From the NCBI RefSeq assembly GCF_014696825.1, contig NZ_JACJQU010000001.1:1-64000 (forward strand): a stretch of DNA of 64,000 nucleotides. Reading direction: 5' to 3'. The notes below the pieces were generated by a model. It saw only the letters and a list, made by a program, of their open reading frames with translations. It was not told the origin of the DNA and did no database searches. Positions within the stretch are counted from its first letter, which is position 1; the number at the start of each line of letters is the position of its first letter. Source of the stretch: Anabaena sphaerica FACHB-251 (lineage in GTDB: Bacteria > Cyanobacteriota > Cyanobacteriia > Cyanobacteriales > Nostocaceae). Both the position numbers and the translations under genes were made by a program. Shown here in pieces: positions 7,686-16,670 of the stretch.

Positions 7686-9395
7686 CTAAAAAGTAAAGGT
7701 AGTACGGAGTACACCTACAGCTGTCGTGCGGTTGGTGCTGTCTCCTTCCGGGTTGAACAGGACAAATGCACCAGGAGTAATGCTCACATTGTCATTAATC
7801 CGAAAACGGTAATAACCTTCTAGATGATAAGGTGTGGCTCTAACTGATGGTGCAACTGACGCACTACTATAAAGAGGCTGTCCAAAAATCAAACCTGCTG
7901 TATTACCTTTTTGTAGCAAATCCTTGAGATGCAAACCTACCATCCAACTGGTGAAAGTTGTGGAAGCGTCAAAATTGTTGGAGGAGTCATCAACAAACAT
8001 TGCTGCACCATAACCAGATAAAGCTACTTGCGGGGAAAACCGCCAGGTTAAAGTTCCACCAACGGAGTTAATTTTTACAGGTGTGTCCAATGGAACACCA
8101 GGTAAAGCCCCAGTATCATGACTGGTTAAACCAGTACCTAAAATATTAATCTGGTGATAACTATTGGCGTAGTTTAATCCCACATCTATAGCTTTGGTGG
8201 GTTTAAAAGTTAATTGGGTTGCAATGACACTACTACCATTAAATACACCAGCGCCTAGAGGTGTACCTGGAAAACCTTGGTTTTGAGGAAGGTTGGCATT
8301 AACACTACCATACAAAGCTCTTAAATCCAGCTTTGGTGAAAAACTATAAATAAAACCGGCCGCAGATGCTAAACCAGAACCGGAAGTACCACCAGAAACA
8401 CGAAGAACAGGGTTTAAGTTACCAAAACGAGAAATAGATTCTTGTCCTTCTCCATAAAAGGGAGTGATAGCCGGAAAAGCATCGGAAACTTCCGCCGCAG
8501 TTCCCGCAAACAAGGTTAATTTTTCGGCTACAGGGAAGATATACAGCAGTTTATAAAGTTCTACTGAGTTTGCACCCACCCCAGATAAAGTTTTTACATC
8601 AAGACCAGGAAATTGGGGTTCAAAGCCGGTTCGCGCACTACTATCACTCAATCCTGATGGGGATAATCCCAAACTATTCTGGAGACTACCAGCACCACCT
8701 AAGAAATTATGAGCTTGTAACCCGGTAATGAGTAAGTCTTTACCTGTAAAACTGGTGGTGAGGTTTAAACGGACTCTGTTAGTGAGAATGATATTTGGAT
8801 CTGATCCGGTAGTACCACCTCTAGCACCGATAGCGGCAATAATGGCTTCACCACTCAATTTGGTTGTGGTGGAAAACTGATTTGCTTCTAATTCTGCTGT
8901 GCGTGCCTCTACTGCATCAACTCTACCTCTGAGTGTTGCCAGTTCGGCTGAAAATTCTTCTTGCAGTTTTTGCAGAGTAGCTAAATCTTGTTTTGTGAAT
9001 GGCTCCCCTGTACTGGTAATTAATTCGTTAACTCTGTCTAAACAAGCATTTAAACCAGCAGCGAATTCATAGCGAGTCAACGCACGGTTGCCACGATATG
9101 TACCATTTGGATACCCGGCAATACAGCCGTGTTGCTCGATTAAAGACTGTAATGCACGAAAAGCCCAATCTGTAGGCTGTACATCTGAAAGTTGGGATAC
9201 AGATGTTACTTGTTCTATCGCCTCTGATGCTAGGACTAGGGGTGATGATGTGGATAAATCAGCACTTTGTTGTTTTTGATTGCCAGTAGGTGAATCTTGT
9301 TGGGGGCTATTAACAGCCATAGCCTGTATAGGCAAAAATCCAGAAAGTAAGCAGAGTAAACCTACTCTACCAAAATTCGGTAAATTTACTTTCAT
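7686..9395 (-). CDS. Iron uptake porin / SLH-domain outer-membrane porin (Som/OprB type)
   Basis: 569 residues with a signal peptide (KVNLPNFGRVGLLCLLSGF...QAMA). An SLH domain follows at about 65-125: SQLSDVQPTDWAFRALQSL and GCIAGYPNGTYRGNRALTRY. Then comes a short coiled coil (DLATLQKLQEEFSAELATLR) and a beta-barrel of about 370 residues ending in the aromatic TFTF. This is the standard layout of cyanobacterial porins (Som, OprB, iron uptake porin), where the SLH domain binds peptidoglycan-linked pyruvylated polysaccharide and the barrel passes ions and small solutes. GGAG stands 5 bases before the ATG. Whether it is iron-specific cannot be judged from sequence. Confidence 0.92.
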   Translation of the reverse strand: MKVNLPNFGRVGLLCLLSGFLPIQAMAVNSPQQDSPTGNQKQQSADLSTSSPLVLASEAIEQVTSVSQLSDVQPTDWAFRALQSLIEQHGCIAGYPNGTYRGNRALTRYEFAAGLNACLDRVNELITSTGEPFTKQDLATLQKLQEEFSAELATLRGRVDAVEARTAELEANQFSTTTKLSGEAIIAAIGARGGTTGSDPNIILTNRVRLNLTTSFTGKDLLITGLQAHNFLGGAGSLQNSLGLSPSGLSDSSARTGFEPQFPGLDVKTLSGVGANSVELYKLLYIFPVAEKLTLFAGTAAEVSDAFPAITPFYGEGQESISRFGNLNPVLRVSGGTSGSGLASAAGFIYSFSPKLDLRALYGSVNANLPQNQGFPGTPLGAGVFNGSSVIATQLTFKPTKAIDVGLNYANSYHQINILGTGLTSHDTGALPGVPLDTPVKINSVGGTLTWRFSPQVALSGYGAAMFVDDSSNNFDASTTFTSWMVGLHLKDLLQKGNTAGLIFGQPLYSSASVAPSVRATPYHLEGYYRFRINDNVSITPGAFVLFNPEGDSTNRTTAVGVLRTTFTF

Positions 9396-10203
9396 TGTGA
9401 CTCCTCACAGCTAAATTTTTATTGCATATTTCGTTTCCAGAGCTAGGATGGCTCTAGTCTTGCCACAATCAGAAATGGGTGCATCAAGTAAATTTTATGG
9501 CATAGTTATAATTACTGGTTAAAAAGTTGTTATCAGTATATTTGGTAGTTAGATTAAATAATATTTATATAAAATTTGATACAAAGCATTGTTAAGAATT
9601 TTTATACCTGTTTTTAAACAAATAATATTAAGTTTTACTAAATTTAAAGTGATATTAATACGACAAGGGTTTTTGGGTTCTAGGCCCCACTGAAAATTTT
9701 TCCTTTGAAAAACCCAGTTCCCATAGGCTTTTAGGGCTTGATTTTGGACAAAATTGTTACTAAACCTTGATATTTTTGTAATTCTTATCATTAGCTGCAA
9801 TTATCCTCCTGGATTCCACAGAGTTTCCACAGGAATTTTACTAGTTTTCCACAGATGCTCTACGAACTAATCAAGTCTTGCTGGCTTACTGGGGATTTTT
9901 TGTTTTCATCACTGAACGACATCACAAACTGAGTTTTTATTAAGTTAAGTAACAAAAATATGTTTATAACCCTTATTGTTTCGTGAGTATTTATTTTTTC
10001 TATGCTAATTTTTAACATTTCGCAGCATTGACAAACCCACCCCCTCTGAGCGCACAATGATTCGGCTTGCTTTTTTAGTCCGTTCGAGGATGAGCATCAA
10101 TTTTGCACTGTTACCTCAGAACCCCGTGCAGTATTGGGGCTGGCAATTAATTGTATGCACAGCAAGCAACATCTCTTGATAGACCATATAGAAGGGAAAT
10201 CTT
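9396..10203. other. 808-bp AT-rich non-coding region
   Basis: Very AT-rich between 9480 and 10060. Short frames here (for example 9549-9800 and 9860-10057, minus) have no ribosome site and no recognisable composition, so I treat the region as non-coding. It contains the DnaA-box-like cluster listed separately and the promoters of the porin (minus) and the DUF2811 gene (plus). Confidence 0.6.
9812..9853 (+). other. Cluster of three DnaA-box-like sites
   Basis: Three same-orientation 9-mers lie in 42 bp: GATTCCACA (9812-9820), GTTTCCACA (9823-9831) and TTTTCCACA (9845-9853). The last equals the box usually cited for cyanobacteria; the others differ at the 5' bases. A TGTGGATAA, the reverse of TTATCCACA, lies at 9249-9257 in the porin gene. 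An origin or titration role is only a possibility. Confidence 0.4.
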
Positions 10204-10401
10204 ATGAACACAACCGTTAGTATCTTTACAGTGATTCCCGAACCACTCCACGAATCCCTAACAAACTACCTAGAAACTCATCCTGATTGGGATCAAACCC
10301 GCGTATTGACTGCGGCGCTATCGCTGTTTTTGCTCCAAAATGGAGATAGCGATCGCCACGCTGCTCGTATCTATTTAGAAACTTTGTTTCATCAGTGCTG
10401 A
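10204..10401 (+). CDS. DUF2811 family protein
   Basis: A 65-residue protein, MNTTVSIFTVIPEPLHESLT then NYLETHPDWDQTRVLTAALS and LFLLQNG. It matches the small cyanobacterial DUF2811 family: an N-terminal strand, then two helices around a conserved DWDQxRV. The fold looks like a ribbon-helix-helix protein, so DNA binding is conceivable, but the function is unknown. AGAAGGGAAATCTT before the ATG contains a Shine-Dalgarno. Single gene. Confidence 0.8.
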   Translation: MNTTVSIFTVIPEPLHESLTNYLETHPDWDQTRVLTAALSLFLLQNGDSDRHAARIYLETLFHQC

Positions 10402-10519
10402 GTATAAATCATTAGGAAATGGGGAGATGGGGCGATAGGGAGATAGTGAGATGAGGACGGGAGCAAAAATTCTTACCCTACACCCCAAACCCTACACCCT
10501 ACACACCATACCCTAATCC

Positions 10520-11233
10520 CTACACCCGGTCTTCTTGTGGATTAGTAGTACATTCAAACTTGTAACCTACACCGCGTACAGTCTGAATTAATGCTGGCTG
10601 ACTAGCATCAATTTCAATCTTTTTGCGAATTTGACCGATGTGAACATCTACAACCCGTTGGTCTCCTACATATTCATAGTCCCAAACCTCTTGTATAAGC
10701 TCTGCTCGCCGCCAAACTCGACCTGGATGACTGGCTAAAAAATGCAACAAATCAAATTCTAAAGCTGTCAATGGTACTGGTTGGTCGTTAAGTGCTACTT
10801 CCCTCCGTACCGGATCAATCATGAGCTTTTCAAAAATGAGGCGTTTTTGTTCGGCGGTGGTGACAACCCGCTGTCGCCTCAAAATTGCTGCTACTCTGAC
10901 TTCTAGCTCTCCCAGCCCAAATGGCTTGGTGAGATAGTCATCAGCACCTTTAGAAAAACCGCGAATTTTGTCGGCTTCGTCAGTACGACTAGTGAGCATA
11001 AGCACAAACACACCATTTCGGCTTTGCATTTCTTGGCACAGGTTAAAGCCGATGGCATCTGGTAAATTTACATCTAGAATTACCAAGTCTGGGTTAAATT
11101 GCTCAAAGACAGCTAGGGCAGCCTTACCATCTTCGGCAGCTTCTACTTGATAGTTCTGTTTGATCAAAAAGCGTTGGATTAAATTCCTAACGGCTGGGTC
11201 GTCATCAACTACAAGAATCTTGGCAGGAGCCAT
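10520..11233 (-). CDS. OmpR/PhoB-family response regulator (NrrA/Rre37-type candidate)
   Basis: An N-terminal receiver (about 1-120: ILVVDDD, phosphoacceptor D in LVILDVNLPD, LTSR, YLTKPFG) is followed by a winged-helix Trans_Reg_C domain (about 135-230: PLTALEFDLLHFLASHPGRV, VVDVHIGQIRKKIE, TVRGVGYKF). It is therefore a DNA-binding transcription factor controlled by phosphorylation. From memory the N-terminal half resembles NrrA of Anabaena / Rre37 of Synechocystis, regulators of sugar catabolism under nitrogen stress, more than RpaA/RpaB; I cannot confirm this without alignment. The start could be TTG 11251, ATG 11239 or ATG 11233; I chose 11233 (MAPAKILVVDDD) as the usual family N-terminus. 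No histidine kinase is adjacent. Confidence 0.88.
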   Translation of the reverse strand: MAPAKILVVDDDPAVRNLIQRFLIKQNYQVEAAEDGKAALAVFEQFNPDLVILDVNLPDAIGFNLCQEMQSRNGVFVLMLTSRTDEADKIRGFSKGADDYLTKPFGLGELEVRVAAILRRQRVVTTAEQKRLIFEKLMIDPVRREVALNDQPVPLTALEFDLLHFLASHPGRVWRRAELIQEVWDYEYVGDQRVVDVHIGQIRKKIEIDASQPALIQTVRGVGYKFECTTNPQEDRV

Positions 11234-11251
11234 GACCATTACTTTGCACAA

Positions 11252-11990
11252 AAATTCATTATGATTAACAGGGCGATTGCGTAAAAACGCATTTTACACT
11301 TTGGCAGTACTTAAGAATCTACAAGGGGTAGGTACGAGTATCCTGATTGTTCAAATAAACTGTAATTACAATTATGAACGATATAGGCACCAATCTTCTG
11401 ATCTTCAGGTCTGCACTTCAGTATATCCACTATATCGACCAAAGGATTGTTCTGATCCCATTTGTAGCTTTTTGTCTCAATTTGGATAATGTGTACTCAG
11501 TCAAACAGCAATTGAAAACGCTCTAATTTTAAATCAATACAGCAGATTGCAGATCAAGGAGGTACAGAATCTAAGTTGAAACCTATACAAAAAGCCAGTT
11601 TTACTCCTGACTCCTGACTCCTGCTGTATGCAAATTTATACCATAAAACAGAGTAATTATAATTCATAACTCAGGAAAATACCGTGACGCTGGGATAACT
11701 TAGCGGATCAACCAGCAAAAACGTGTGTTTTCTCATCAAAAATACCTGTTCAACATTCTCAAGGAGAATTTGGGGATAAAACCCTAGCTGGTAAACGATA
11801 CTTGGTGTGATGGCAATATGTTAAAGTAACTGAAGTTAAAATGCTTGGGTCGAACAAACTCAGCCGTGCTAATATCCTGATTAGAGGATAAGAATCGGTT
11901 AGAAGCATTATTTCGATTACAATAAAACATAAGGTTGTTTTTTCTTCAACAAAAGACTGCCGCTTACTAAGGCCGAAGTAACAAACTGCC
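11252..11990. other. Intergenic region, no supported gene
   Basis: Divergent promoter region between the response regulator (minus) and the CPP1-like gene (plus). A short tandem TCCTGAC repeat lies near 11608-11630. Frames at 11277-11489 and 11759-11992 lack ribosome sites and protein-like composition. I looked for an NtcA site (GTA-N8-TAC) and found only a weak GTA-N8-TAT near 11361. Confidence 0.5.
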
Positions 11991-12617
11991 ATGAGCGATC
12001 AAAATCCCTACGAAAAACTTGGGGTATCAGAAGATGCTAGCTTCGATGAAATTCAGGATGCTCGCAATCGCCTGTTGGAGCAACATGGTGGTGACGGCAA
12101 GGGTCGAGAATTGATTGAAGCAGCTTATGATGCGATTCTAATGGATCGCTTACGAATGCGCCAAGAAGGTAAAATTAAAGTACCTGAGCGTATCCGCTTT
12201 CCAGAGATGCGAGTACCATCTCCACAGAAAGAAAGTCCGACTCCTCGCGAGCAGTCACCTGCATGGCTGCAACGAATGTTAGACCGACCAAGTCTACCGG
12301 ATGTACTCTTACCAGGAGCTTGGTACTTGGGGTTGAGTGCTATCAGTTTATTTATTCCTGGTGCTAGTGATCAGGTTTTACAGCTGGGATTAGTGGTTGG
12401 GGTTGGAGTCAGTATTTATCTTCTCAACCGCAAGGAAAACAAATTTGGTCGAGCAGTTTTGTTCACACTGGCAAGTCTAATTATAGGCTTAATAGTTGGG
12501 GGACTAATTGCTGCTTGGGTATTACAGCAACTACCGTTTATCAATATCACACCAAATCAGTTTTCTACAGTGCTAACGTTTATTTTGATGTGGTTAATTA
12601 GCAGCTTTCTGCGTTGA
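11991..12617 (+). CDS. CPP1-like J-domain-like membrane protein (DUF3353)
   Basis: 208 residues. An N-terminal J-like domain (about 1-60: NPYEKLGVSEDASFDEIQDA, then RELIEAAYDAILMDRL) lacks the HPD motif of true DnaJ, as in CPP1 (chaperone-like protein of POR1). A polar Pro-rich stretch follows (70-100), then three to four hydrophobic segments at about 110-208. Plant CPP1 stabilises light-dependent protochlorophyllide oxidoreductase; cyanobacterial members are presumed membrane chaperones linked to chlorophyll synthesis or thylakoids, which is inference here. Start ATG chosen because it opens the J-like helix; no good alternative. Confidence 0.87.
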   Translation: MSDQNPYEKLGVSEDASFDEIQDARNRLLEQHGGDGKGRELIEAAYDAILMDRLRMRQEGKIKVPERIRFPEMRVPSPQKESPTPREQSPAWLQRMLDRPSLPDVLLPGAWYLGLSAISLFIPGASDQVLQLGLVVGVGVSIYLLNRKENKFGRAVLFTLASLIIGLIVGGLIAAWVLQQLPFINITPNQFSTVLTFILMWLISSFLR

Positions 12618-12740
12618 TCCTGATACGGGACTGAGTATGATCAAAATTCACTCAGTCTATATTCAAAGACAGCTTATTGCTGGTTGCTACAAGTACAGAA
12701 GAAAAGTGCAGAAGCTATGCACGAAGAGGGTTTTGTTGCA

Positions 12741-12769
12741 GTGGAGGCGTTCCGGCGGAACGTCTCTAC
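12741..12769. repeat. Palindromic repeat around GTTCCGGCGGAAC
   Basis: A 29-bp imperfect palindrome centred on GTTCCGGCGGAAC. A near-identical, perfect copy lies at 43687-43715. It lies downstream of the CPP1-like gene and of the convergent DhaM fusion, so it could act as a bidirectional hairpin terminator. Confidence 0.75.
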
Positions 12770-12786
12770 TGCTGTTTGATATAACA

Positions 12787-15282
12787 TCACCCTATGGGAT
12801 AAACTAACTCCCTAACACTGGTAGCAGAATCTTGTTGTAATGCCACATTAGCTAGAGCTTGCGCTTCCGTTATTGTTAACTGTGAAATTGCTAGTTTCAA
12901 GGGTGCGATCGCTTGGGGATTGACACTCAACTCATCTAATCCTAAACCTAATAAAATCGGTGCAACTAAGGTTTCTGCTGCTACTTCTCCACATAATCCT
13001 ACCCAAATATTAGCAGCGTGGGCAGCTTGAACAGTTTGCTGAATCATTCTCAATACCGCAGGTTGCAAGGCATCCGCTAAAGTTGCTACTCTGGGATTAG
13101 TGCGATCGCCTGCCATTACATACTGACTCAAATCATTTGTACCAATACTGAAAAAATCCACTTCCCTTGCTAACTGATCAGCTATAGCTACTGCTGCGGG
13201 TGTTTCTATCATCATCCCCACCTTCATATTTTCATCAAAAGGTGTACCCGCTTGTCGCAGTTCCTCTTGTACCTGGGTAAAAATTGCTTTAGCTGCTCGT
13301 AATTCTGTTAAAGTGGCAATCATCGGCCACATAATTTTGATATTATTCCCCACACTAGCGCGTAAAATTGCCCGTAACTGAGTTTTCAATAACTGAGGAT
13401 TTTCTAAACAGAACCGAATCCCGCGCACACCTAAAAAGGGGTTAGCTTCTGTAACTGACGAACTCAAATAAGGAAGTTGTTTATCTCCACCTATATCCAA
13501 GGTGCGAATAATTAACGGTTGTTTATCCAAAACTTGAGTAATTGCTTGATAAACTTCTAATTGTTCCTGTTCTGTGGGTGCGTTTGTCCTTTCCAAGTAC
13601 AAGAACTCGGTGCGAAGTAATCCCACACCTTCTGCACCATGACTTACAGCCGCTTTGGCATCCGTAACACTACCGATATTAGCAAAAACTTTAATGTGGC
13701 TACCATCACGAGTAATTGCTGGTTGATGTGCCAGCTTTCGCGCTTCTGCTTGGGCAATTTTCCAAGTCTCTCGCTTAATTTCCAGTATCTCTAATGTTTC
13801 TGGTGCTGGTGCAACCCACACTTTGCCACTTTCGCCATCAAGCGCCATCAGAGTTCCATTTGGCAAGTTTAGCACCTGGGCATCTACACCCAAAACCGCA
13901 GGAATACCAAGGGTTCTAGCGATAATGGCACTATGGGAAGTTGCACTTCCAGAGGTCATGCAAATACCCATCACTTTGCTTGGATCTAGTTTAACGGTAT
14001 CTGATGGACTTAAATCTATAGCTACTATAATAGATGGTTCTGTCAGTTCCAAGTCTGTGGGAGCATTACCCAGTAATATTCTTAACACCCTCCGCCCGAC
14101 ATCAACCACATCGTCAACTCGTTCTTGTAAATAAGCATCCTCTAATTTGCGGTAGGAATTTGCTACTTCATCAACTACAGCTTGCCAAGCTACTTCTGCA
14201 TTGAGACGTTCTTCTACAATATGTTGACGTGCTGCTTCTAGCATCACCGGATCTGCTAAAAATAGGAGATGAGCATCAAAAATTGCTGCTTCCGCATCAC
14301 CAATTTGAATCGATGTATGGGAGAGTAAACTGGCAATTTCCTGTTTAGCAATTTGCATGGCTGCTTGTAATCTTTGCCACTCTATATTGACATTTTCTAT
14401 GTGATATTCCGTAAAAGCAACAGCAGCAGATTGATAATGAACTAATGGGGCGATCGCCACACCTGGAGAAGCCGCAATTCCCGCTAGTTCGCCCTGCGTA
14501 GGTGCGGTAAATTCTTGAGGTGGTGGTGTTAATTCTAGAATGCTATCATTTTCGCCAAAATTGTTAATAATCAATGTTTGTAAAGCTTGTAGAGCCTCTT
14601 GAGCATCAATTCCAGTGGCAGTAATCAGCAATTCATGTCCTTGACGTACTCCCAAAGTGGCGACTTGGTTTATACTGTCACCCCGGACAGGTTCTGTGTT
14701 TCTAGTTAAATTTTGTACCCGGATTTGCGATTGAAAGCGGGATGCAGTGGCGACAAATTGGGCTGATGGACGAGCGTGTAAACCTAAGCGGTTACTAACT
14801 TTGATGCGTATTTCTCTAGTGGCAACTTCAGTAGTGATGGGGTGGCTACTGACTGCTGACAATGGACTACTGAGCAAACATAAATGTGTAGCTTTTGCTA
14901 CTAAAGCTCCTTGTGCTTCCGCGATAACTTGCTGAATATTTCCACCAGTCGCAGCAGCAACAGTAGCAGCAACTGCACCTTCTACCAATGGTGCTGCACA
15001 AAGATATACTTTTTCTCGTTGTTCTGGGGGTAGAAACTCTAGCGCCATTTCCGCACTCATTAAAGCACTGCCTAAATCCATCAACACGAGAACCCCATCA
15101 TCAGAGAATACAGCGGCGATCGCTTCATAAACCTTAATCGCATCTGTACCTAGTGGATTTTCTGGATCATCAATACCTGCTGCTACAGCGAGGGGAACTT
15201 TTCCTTGAACCATCTGTGCAGCTAGTTCCTGTACTCCTAGAGCTAATTGTTTACTGTGCGAAACAATAACAATACCAACCAC
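12787..15282 (-). CDS. ptsP: DhaM-HPr-Enzyme I fusion phosphotransferase
   Basis: An 831-residue three-part protein. Residues 1-~130 are a DhaM/EIIA-mannose-like domain (MVGIVIVSHSK, His9). Residues ~155-245 are HPr (NRLGLHARPSAQF, His169). Residues ~260-831 are PTS Enzyme I (TSGSATSHSAIIART, His450; GVRGIRFCLENP; DFFSIGTNDLSQYVMA; VGLCGEVAAE with the catalytic Cys). All phosphorylation sites are intact. In such fusions phosphate flows PEP, EI, HPr, DhaM and then to DhaL-ADP of dihydroxyacetone kinase. No dhaK/dhaL or sugar permease is in the window, so the partner is unknown. The start is GTG (Val-Val-Gly), needed to keep the DhaM N-terminus. Confidence 0.93.
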   Translation of the reverse strand: MVGIVIVSHSKQLALGVQELAAQMVQGKVPLAVAAGIDDPENPLGTDAIKVYEAIAAVFSDDGVLVLMDLGSALMSAEMALEFLPPEQREKVYLCAAPLVEGAVAATVAAATGGNIQQVIAEAQGALVAKATHLCLLSSPLSAVSSHPITTEVATREIRIKVSNRLGLHARPSAQFVATASRFQSQIRVQNLTRNTEPVRGDSINQVATLGVRQGHELLITATGIDAQEALQALQTLIINNFGENDSILELTPPPQEFTAPTQGELAGIAASPGVAIAPLVHYQSAAVAFTEYHIENVNIEWQRLQAAMQIAKQEIASLLSHTSIQIGDAEAAIFDAHLLFLADPVMLEAARQHIVEERLNAEVAWQAVVDEVANSYRKLEDAYLQERVDDVVDVGRRVLRILLGNAPTDLELTEPSIIVAIDLSPSDTVKLDPSKVMGICMTSGSATSHSAIIARTLGIPAVLGVDAQVLNLPNGTLMALDGESGKVWVAPAPETLEILEIKRETWKIAQAEARKLAHQPAITRDGSHIKVFANIGSVTDAKAAVSHGAEGVGLLRTEFLYLERTNAPTEQEQLEVYQAITQVLDKQPLIIRTLDIGGDKQLPYLSSSVTEANPFLGVRGIRFCLENPQLLKTQLRAILRASVGNNIKIMWPMIATLTELRAAKAIFTQVQEELRQAGTPFDENMKVGMMIETPAAVAIADQLAREVDFFSIGTNDLSQYVMAGDRTNPRVATLADALQPAVLRMIQQTVQAAHAANIWVGLCGEVAAETLVAPILLGLGLDELSVNPQAIAPLKLAISQLTITEAQALANVALQQDSATSVRELVYPIG

Positions 15283-15601
15283 GGTAATACCTTAGCCAGT
15301 TACCCATTCCATTATGAGTTGTGAAAATGCAAATACCGTATTTATTTAGGTTGTATTTAGGTTTTAGTGGAGAAGATTAATATTTTGTAACAAGCCTGTA
15401 AGAGGAAGGACTTACTGGTTATTATTTCATATCTATGGCCTATACCAGATTACAGCCATTCTCAGGTAAACGAACCACATTTTGATTTGATTTCGCGCAA
15501 TCTCCGTCAGGAGATCCCGCAGGGTAGACGCTAAGGAGCAAAGACGCAAAGTAAGAAAGAGATTTTTAGGATGTGGTCTAAATATATGAAAACTGGTTTA
15601 C
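15283..15601. other. Intergenic region
   Basis: Upstream of the DhaM fusion and downstream of the CoiA-like pseudogene. It includes a short GC-richer patch near 15503-15550 (GTCAGGAGATCCCGCAGGGT) resembling dispersed cyanobacterial repeats. No gene seen. Confidence 0.45.
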
Positions 15602-16655
15602 TTAATCTATAATCAAGTATAAGTTATCAATAAATTTATCATCTGGTAAGTAATCTTGACAGTTATAGGCTGCTTTTTGGTGAAATCTTTGTTTAAAAAT
15701 TTGACAGTAAATAGGTATATCTTTACCTTTGTAAACAATTATTCGGTGATGTCGGCATAAAAAACAACTTTTCTCTGATAAAGCTCCTATTTTCAGAGAA
15801 ACATTATTTTTATATTTTACTCTCGGTTGAAAACCATTGAGAGGATGTTTTAAAAGTTTTTTATGTATAAATTAACCCCTCTCCAAACCTCTCCCCTTGC
15901 AGGGGAGAGGCTTTAAAATCCCCATTCCCTTGTAGGGAAGGGGGGTAGGGGGGTTAGGTTTCTGGCAATTGTTGGTTTCATACAATACTTTTCAAACAAC
16001 CTCTGATACATTCTCCTTGACAAAAGTTCTTTTTTTCTTGTCTTTTAAAATTAAAAAAATAAATATTTTTATTTTCCTTTAAAACACATTTTTTGATTGT
16101 ATTAATATCAAGTTCACTCCTGATGTTTAATTCTAAAATACGCTGTTTAGATTGCATTTTTTCAAGTGTTGATTTATGAGTTACTGCTATTTCTATAAAA
16201 ATTTTATCTTCCTTTTCACTAATAAGTAGTAAGTCAGGTATAAAAGAACCATCTTTAGTTTCTAACTTAATATCTTTAAAGTATTGAGTTAAATCAAATT
16301 TGTGTTTGCATTTACTAAAGGTACAGGGTACTAACAATTCTTGTTCGTAAAAACTACAATATATGGTAAAATTTATTTCTATCCAAAAGGGGATATTTTC
16401 TAACAAACAACTCTTGTAAACTTCGTAAAATGTCTGTTTGGCTAACTTGTGTAAGTAAGTCTCAGGAGAGCATTTGATTTCAGCCTTGTGGCGAAAATGC
16501 TGTTATCTATTTTTACCCAATACAGGAATCAGAACATTATCACATGATAAACACTTGAATTGTTCACGTCTTACTTCTGGAGTAGCAATTAAGCTCTCAA
16601 TATTTACGGTTTTACCGCTTGAATTGAGAGCATACTGGTACTTGATAATCTGCAT
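15602..16655 (-). pseudogene. CoiA-like nuclease pseudogene: nonsense codon plus MITE insertion
   Basis: Reading from ATG at 16655: MQIIKYQYALNSSGKTVNIE, a zinc-knuckle CLSCDN, then TAA at 16503-16505 (codon 51), then QHFRHKAEIKCSPETYLHKL in the same frame. HFRHK matches the HFxHK element of CoiA-like proteins. Further on, GSFIPDLLLISEKEDKIFIE then IAVTHKS looks like a PD-(D/E)xK nuclease core. At 16003 the frame enters a MITE. Excising the MITE and one TGA duplication joins GEC-I to NGFQPRVKYKNN and continues through CFLCRHHRIIVYKG to a stop at 15602-15604. The ancestral protein was about 290 residues. Both lesions make it inactive unless the stop is read through and the MITE is lost. The remaining frame 15978-16406 alone would yield a 142-residue fragment. 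Confidence 0.85.
15841..16003. mobile_element. MITE, 163 bp, same family as 2664-2848, TGA target duplication
   Basis: Left end GAGGATGTTTTAAAAGTTTT; right end reverse-complemented GAGGTTGTTTGAAAAGTATT. TGA flanks both ends (15838-15840 and 16004-16006). The interior has hairpins (CCTCTCCCC/GGGGAGAGG; TTCCCT/AGGGAA) made of the C-rich sequence common in cyanobacterial intergenic repeats. It has no coding capacity. It lies inside the CoiA-like pseudogene. Confidence 0.88.
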
Positions 16656-16670
16656 AACAAACACCACAAA

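Noticed and set aside
9549-10057. Two minus-strand frames of 83 and 65 codons
   Set aside because: AT-rich translation with no ribosome site, no domain and no neighbour logic.
10124-10137. CCGTGCAGTATTGG shared with 45537-45550
   Set aside because: A 14-base match is expected by chance in a window this size and the flanks do not match.
11361-11374. NtcA-like site upstream of the OmpR-type regulator
   Set aside because: Reads GTA-N8-TAT rather than GTA-N8-TAC and has no placed -10; too weak.
11759-11992. 77-residue minus-strand frame upstream of the CPP1-like gene
   Set aside because: Overlaps the promoter side of a well-supported gene and has no family resemblance.
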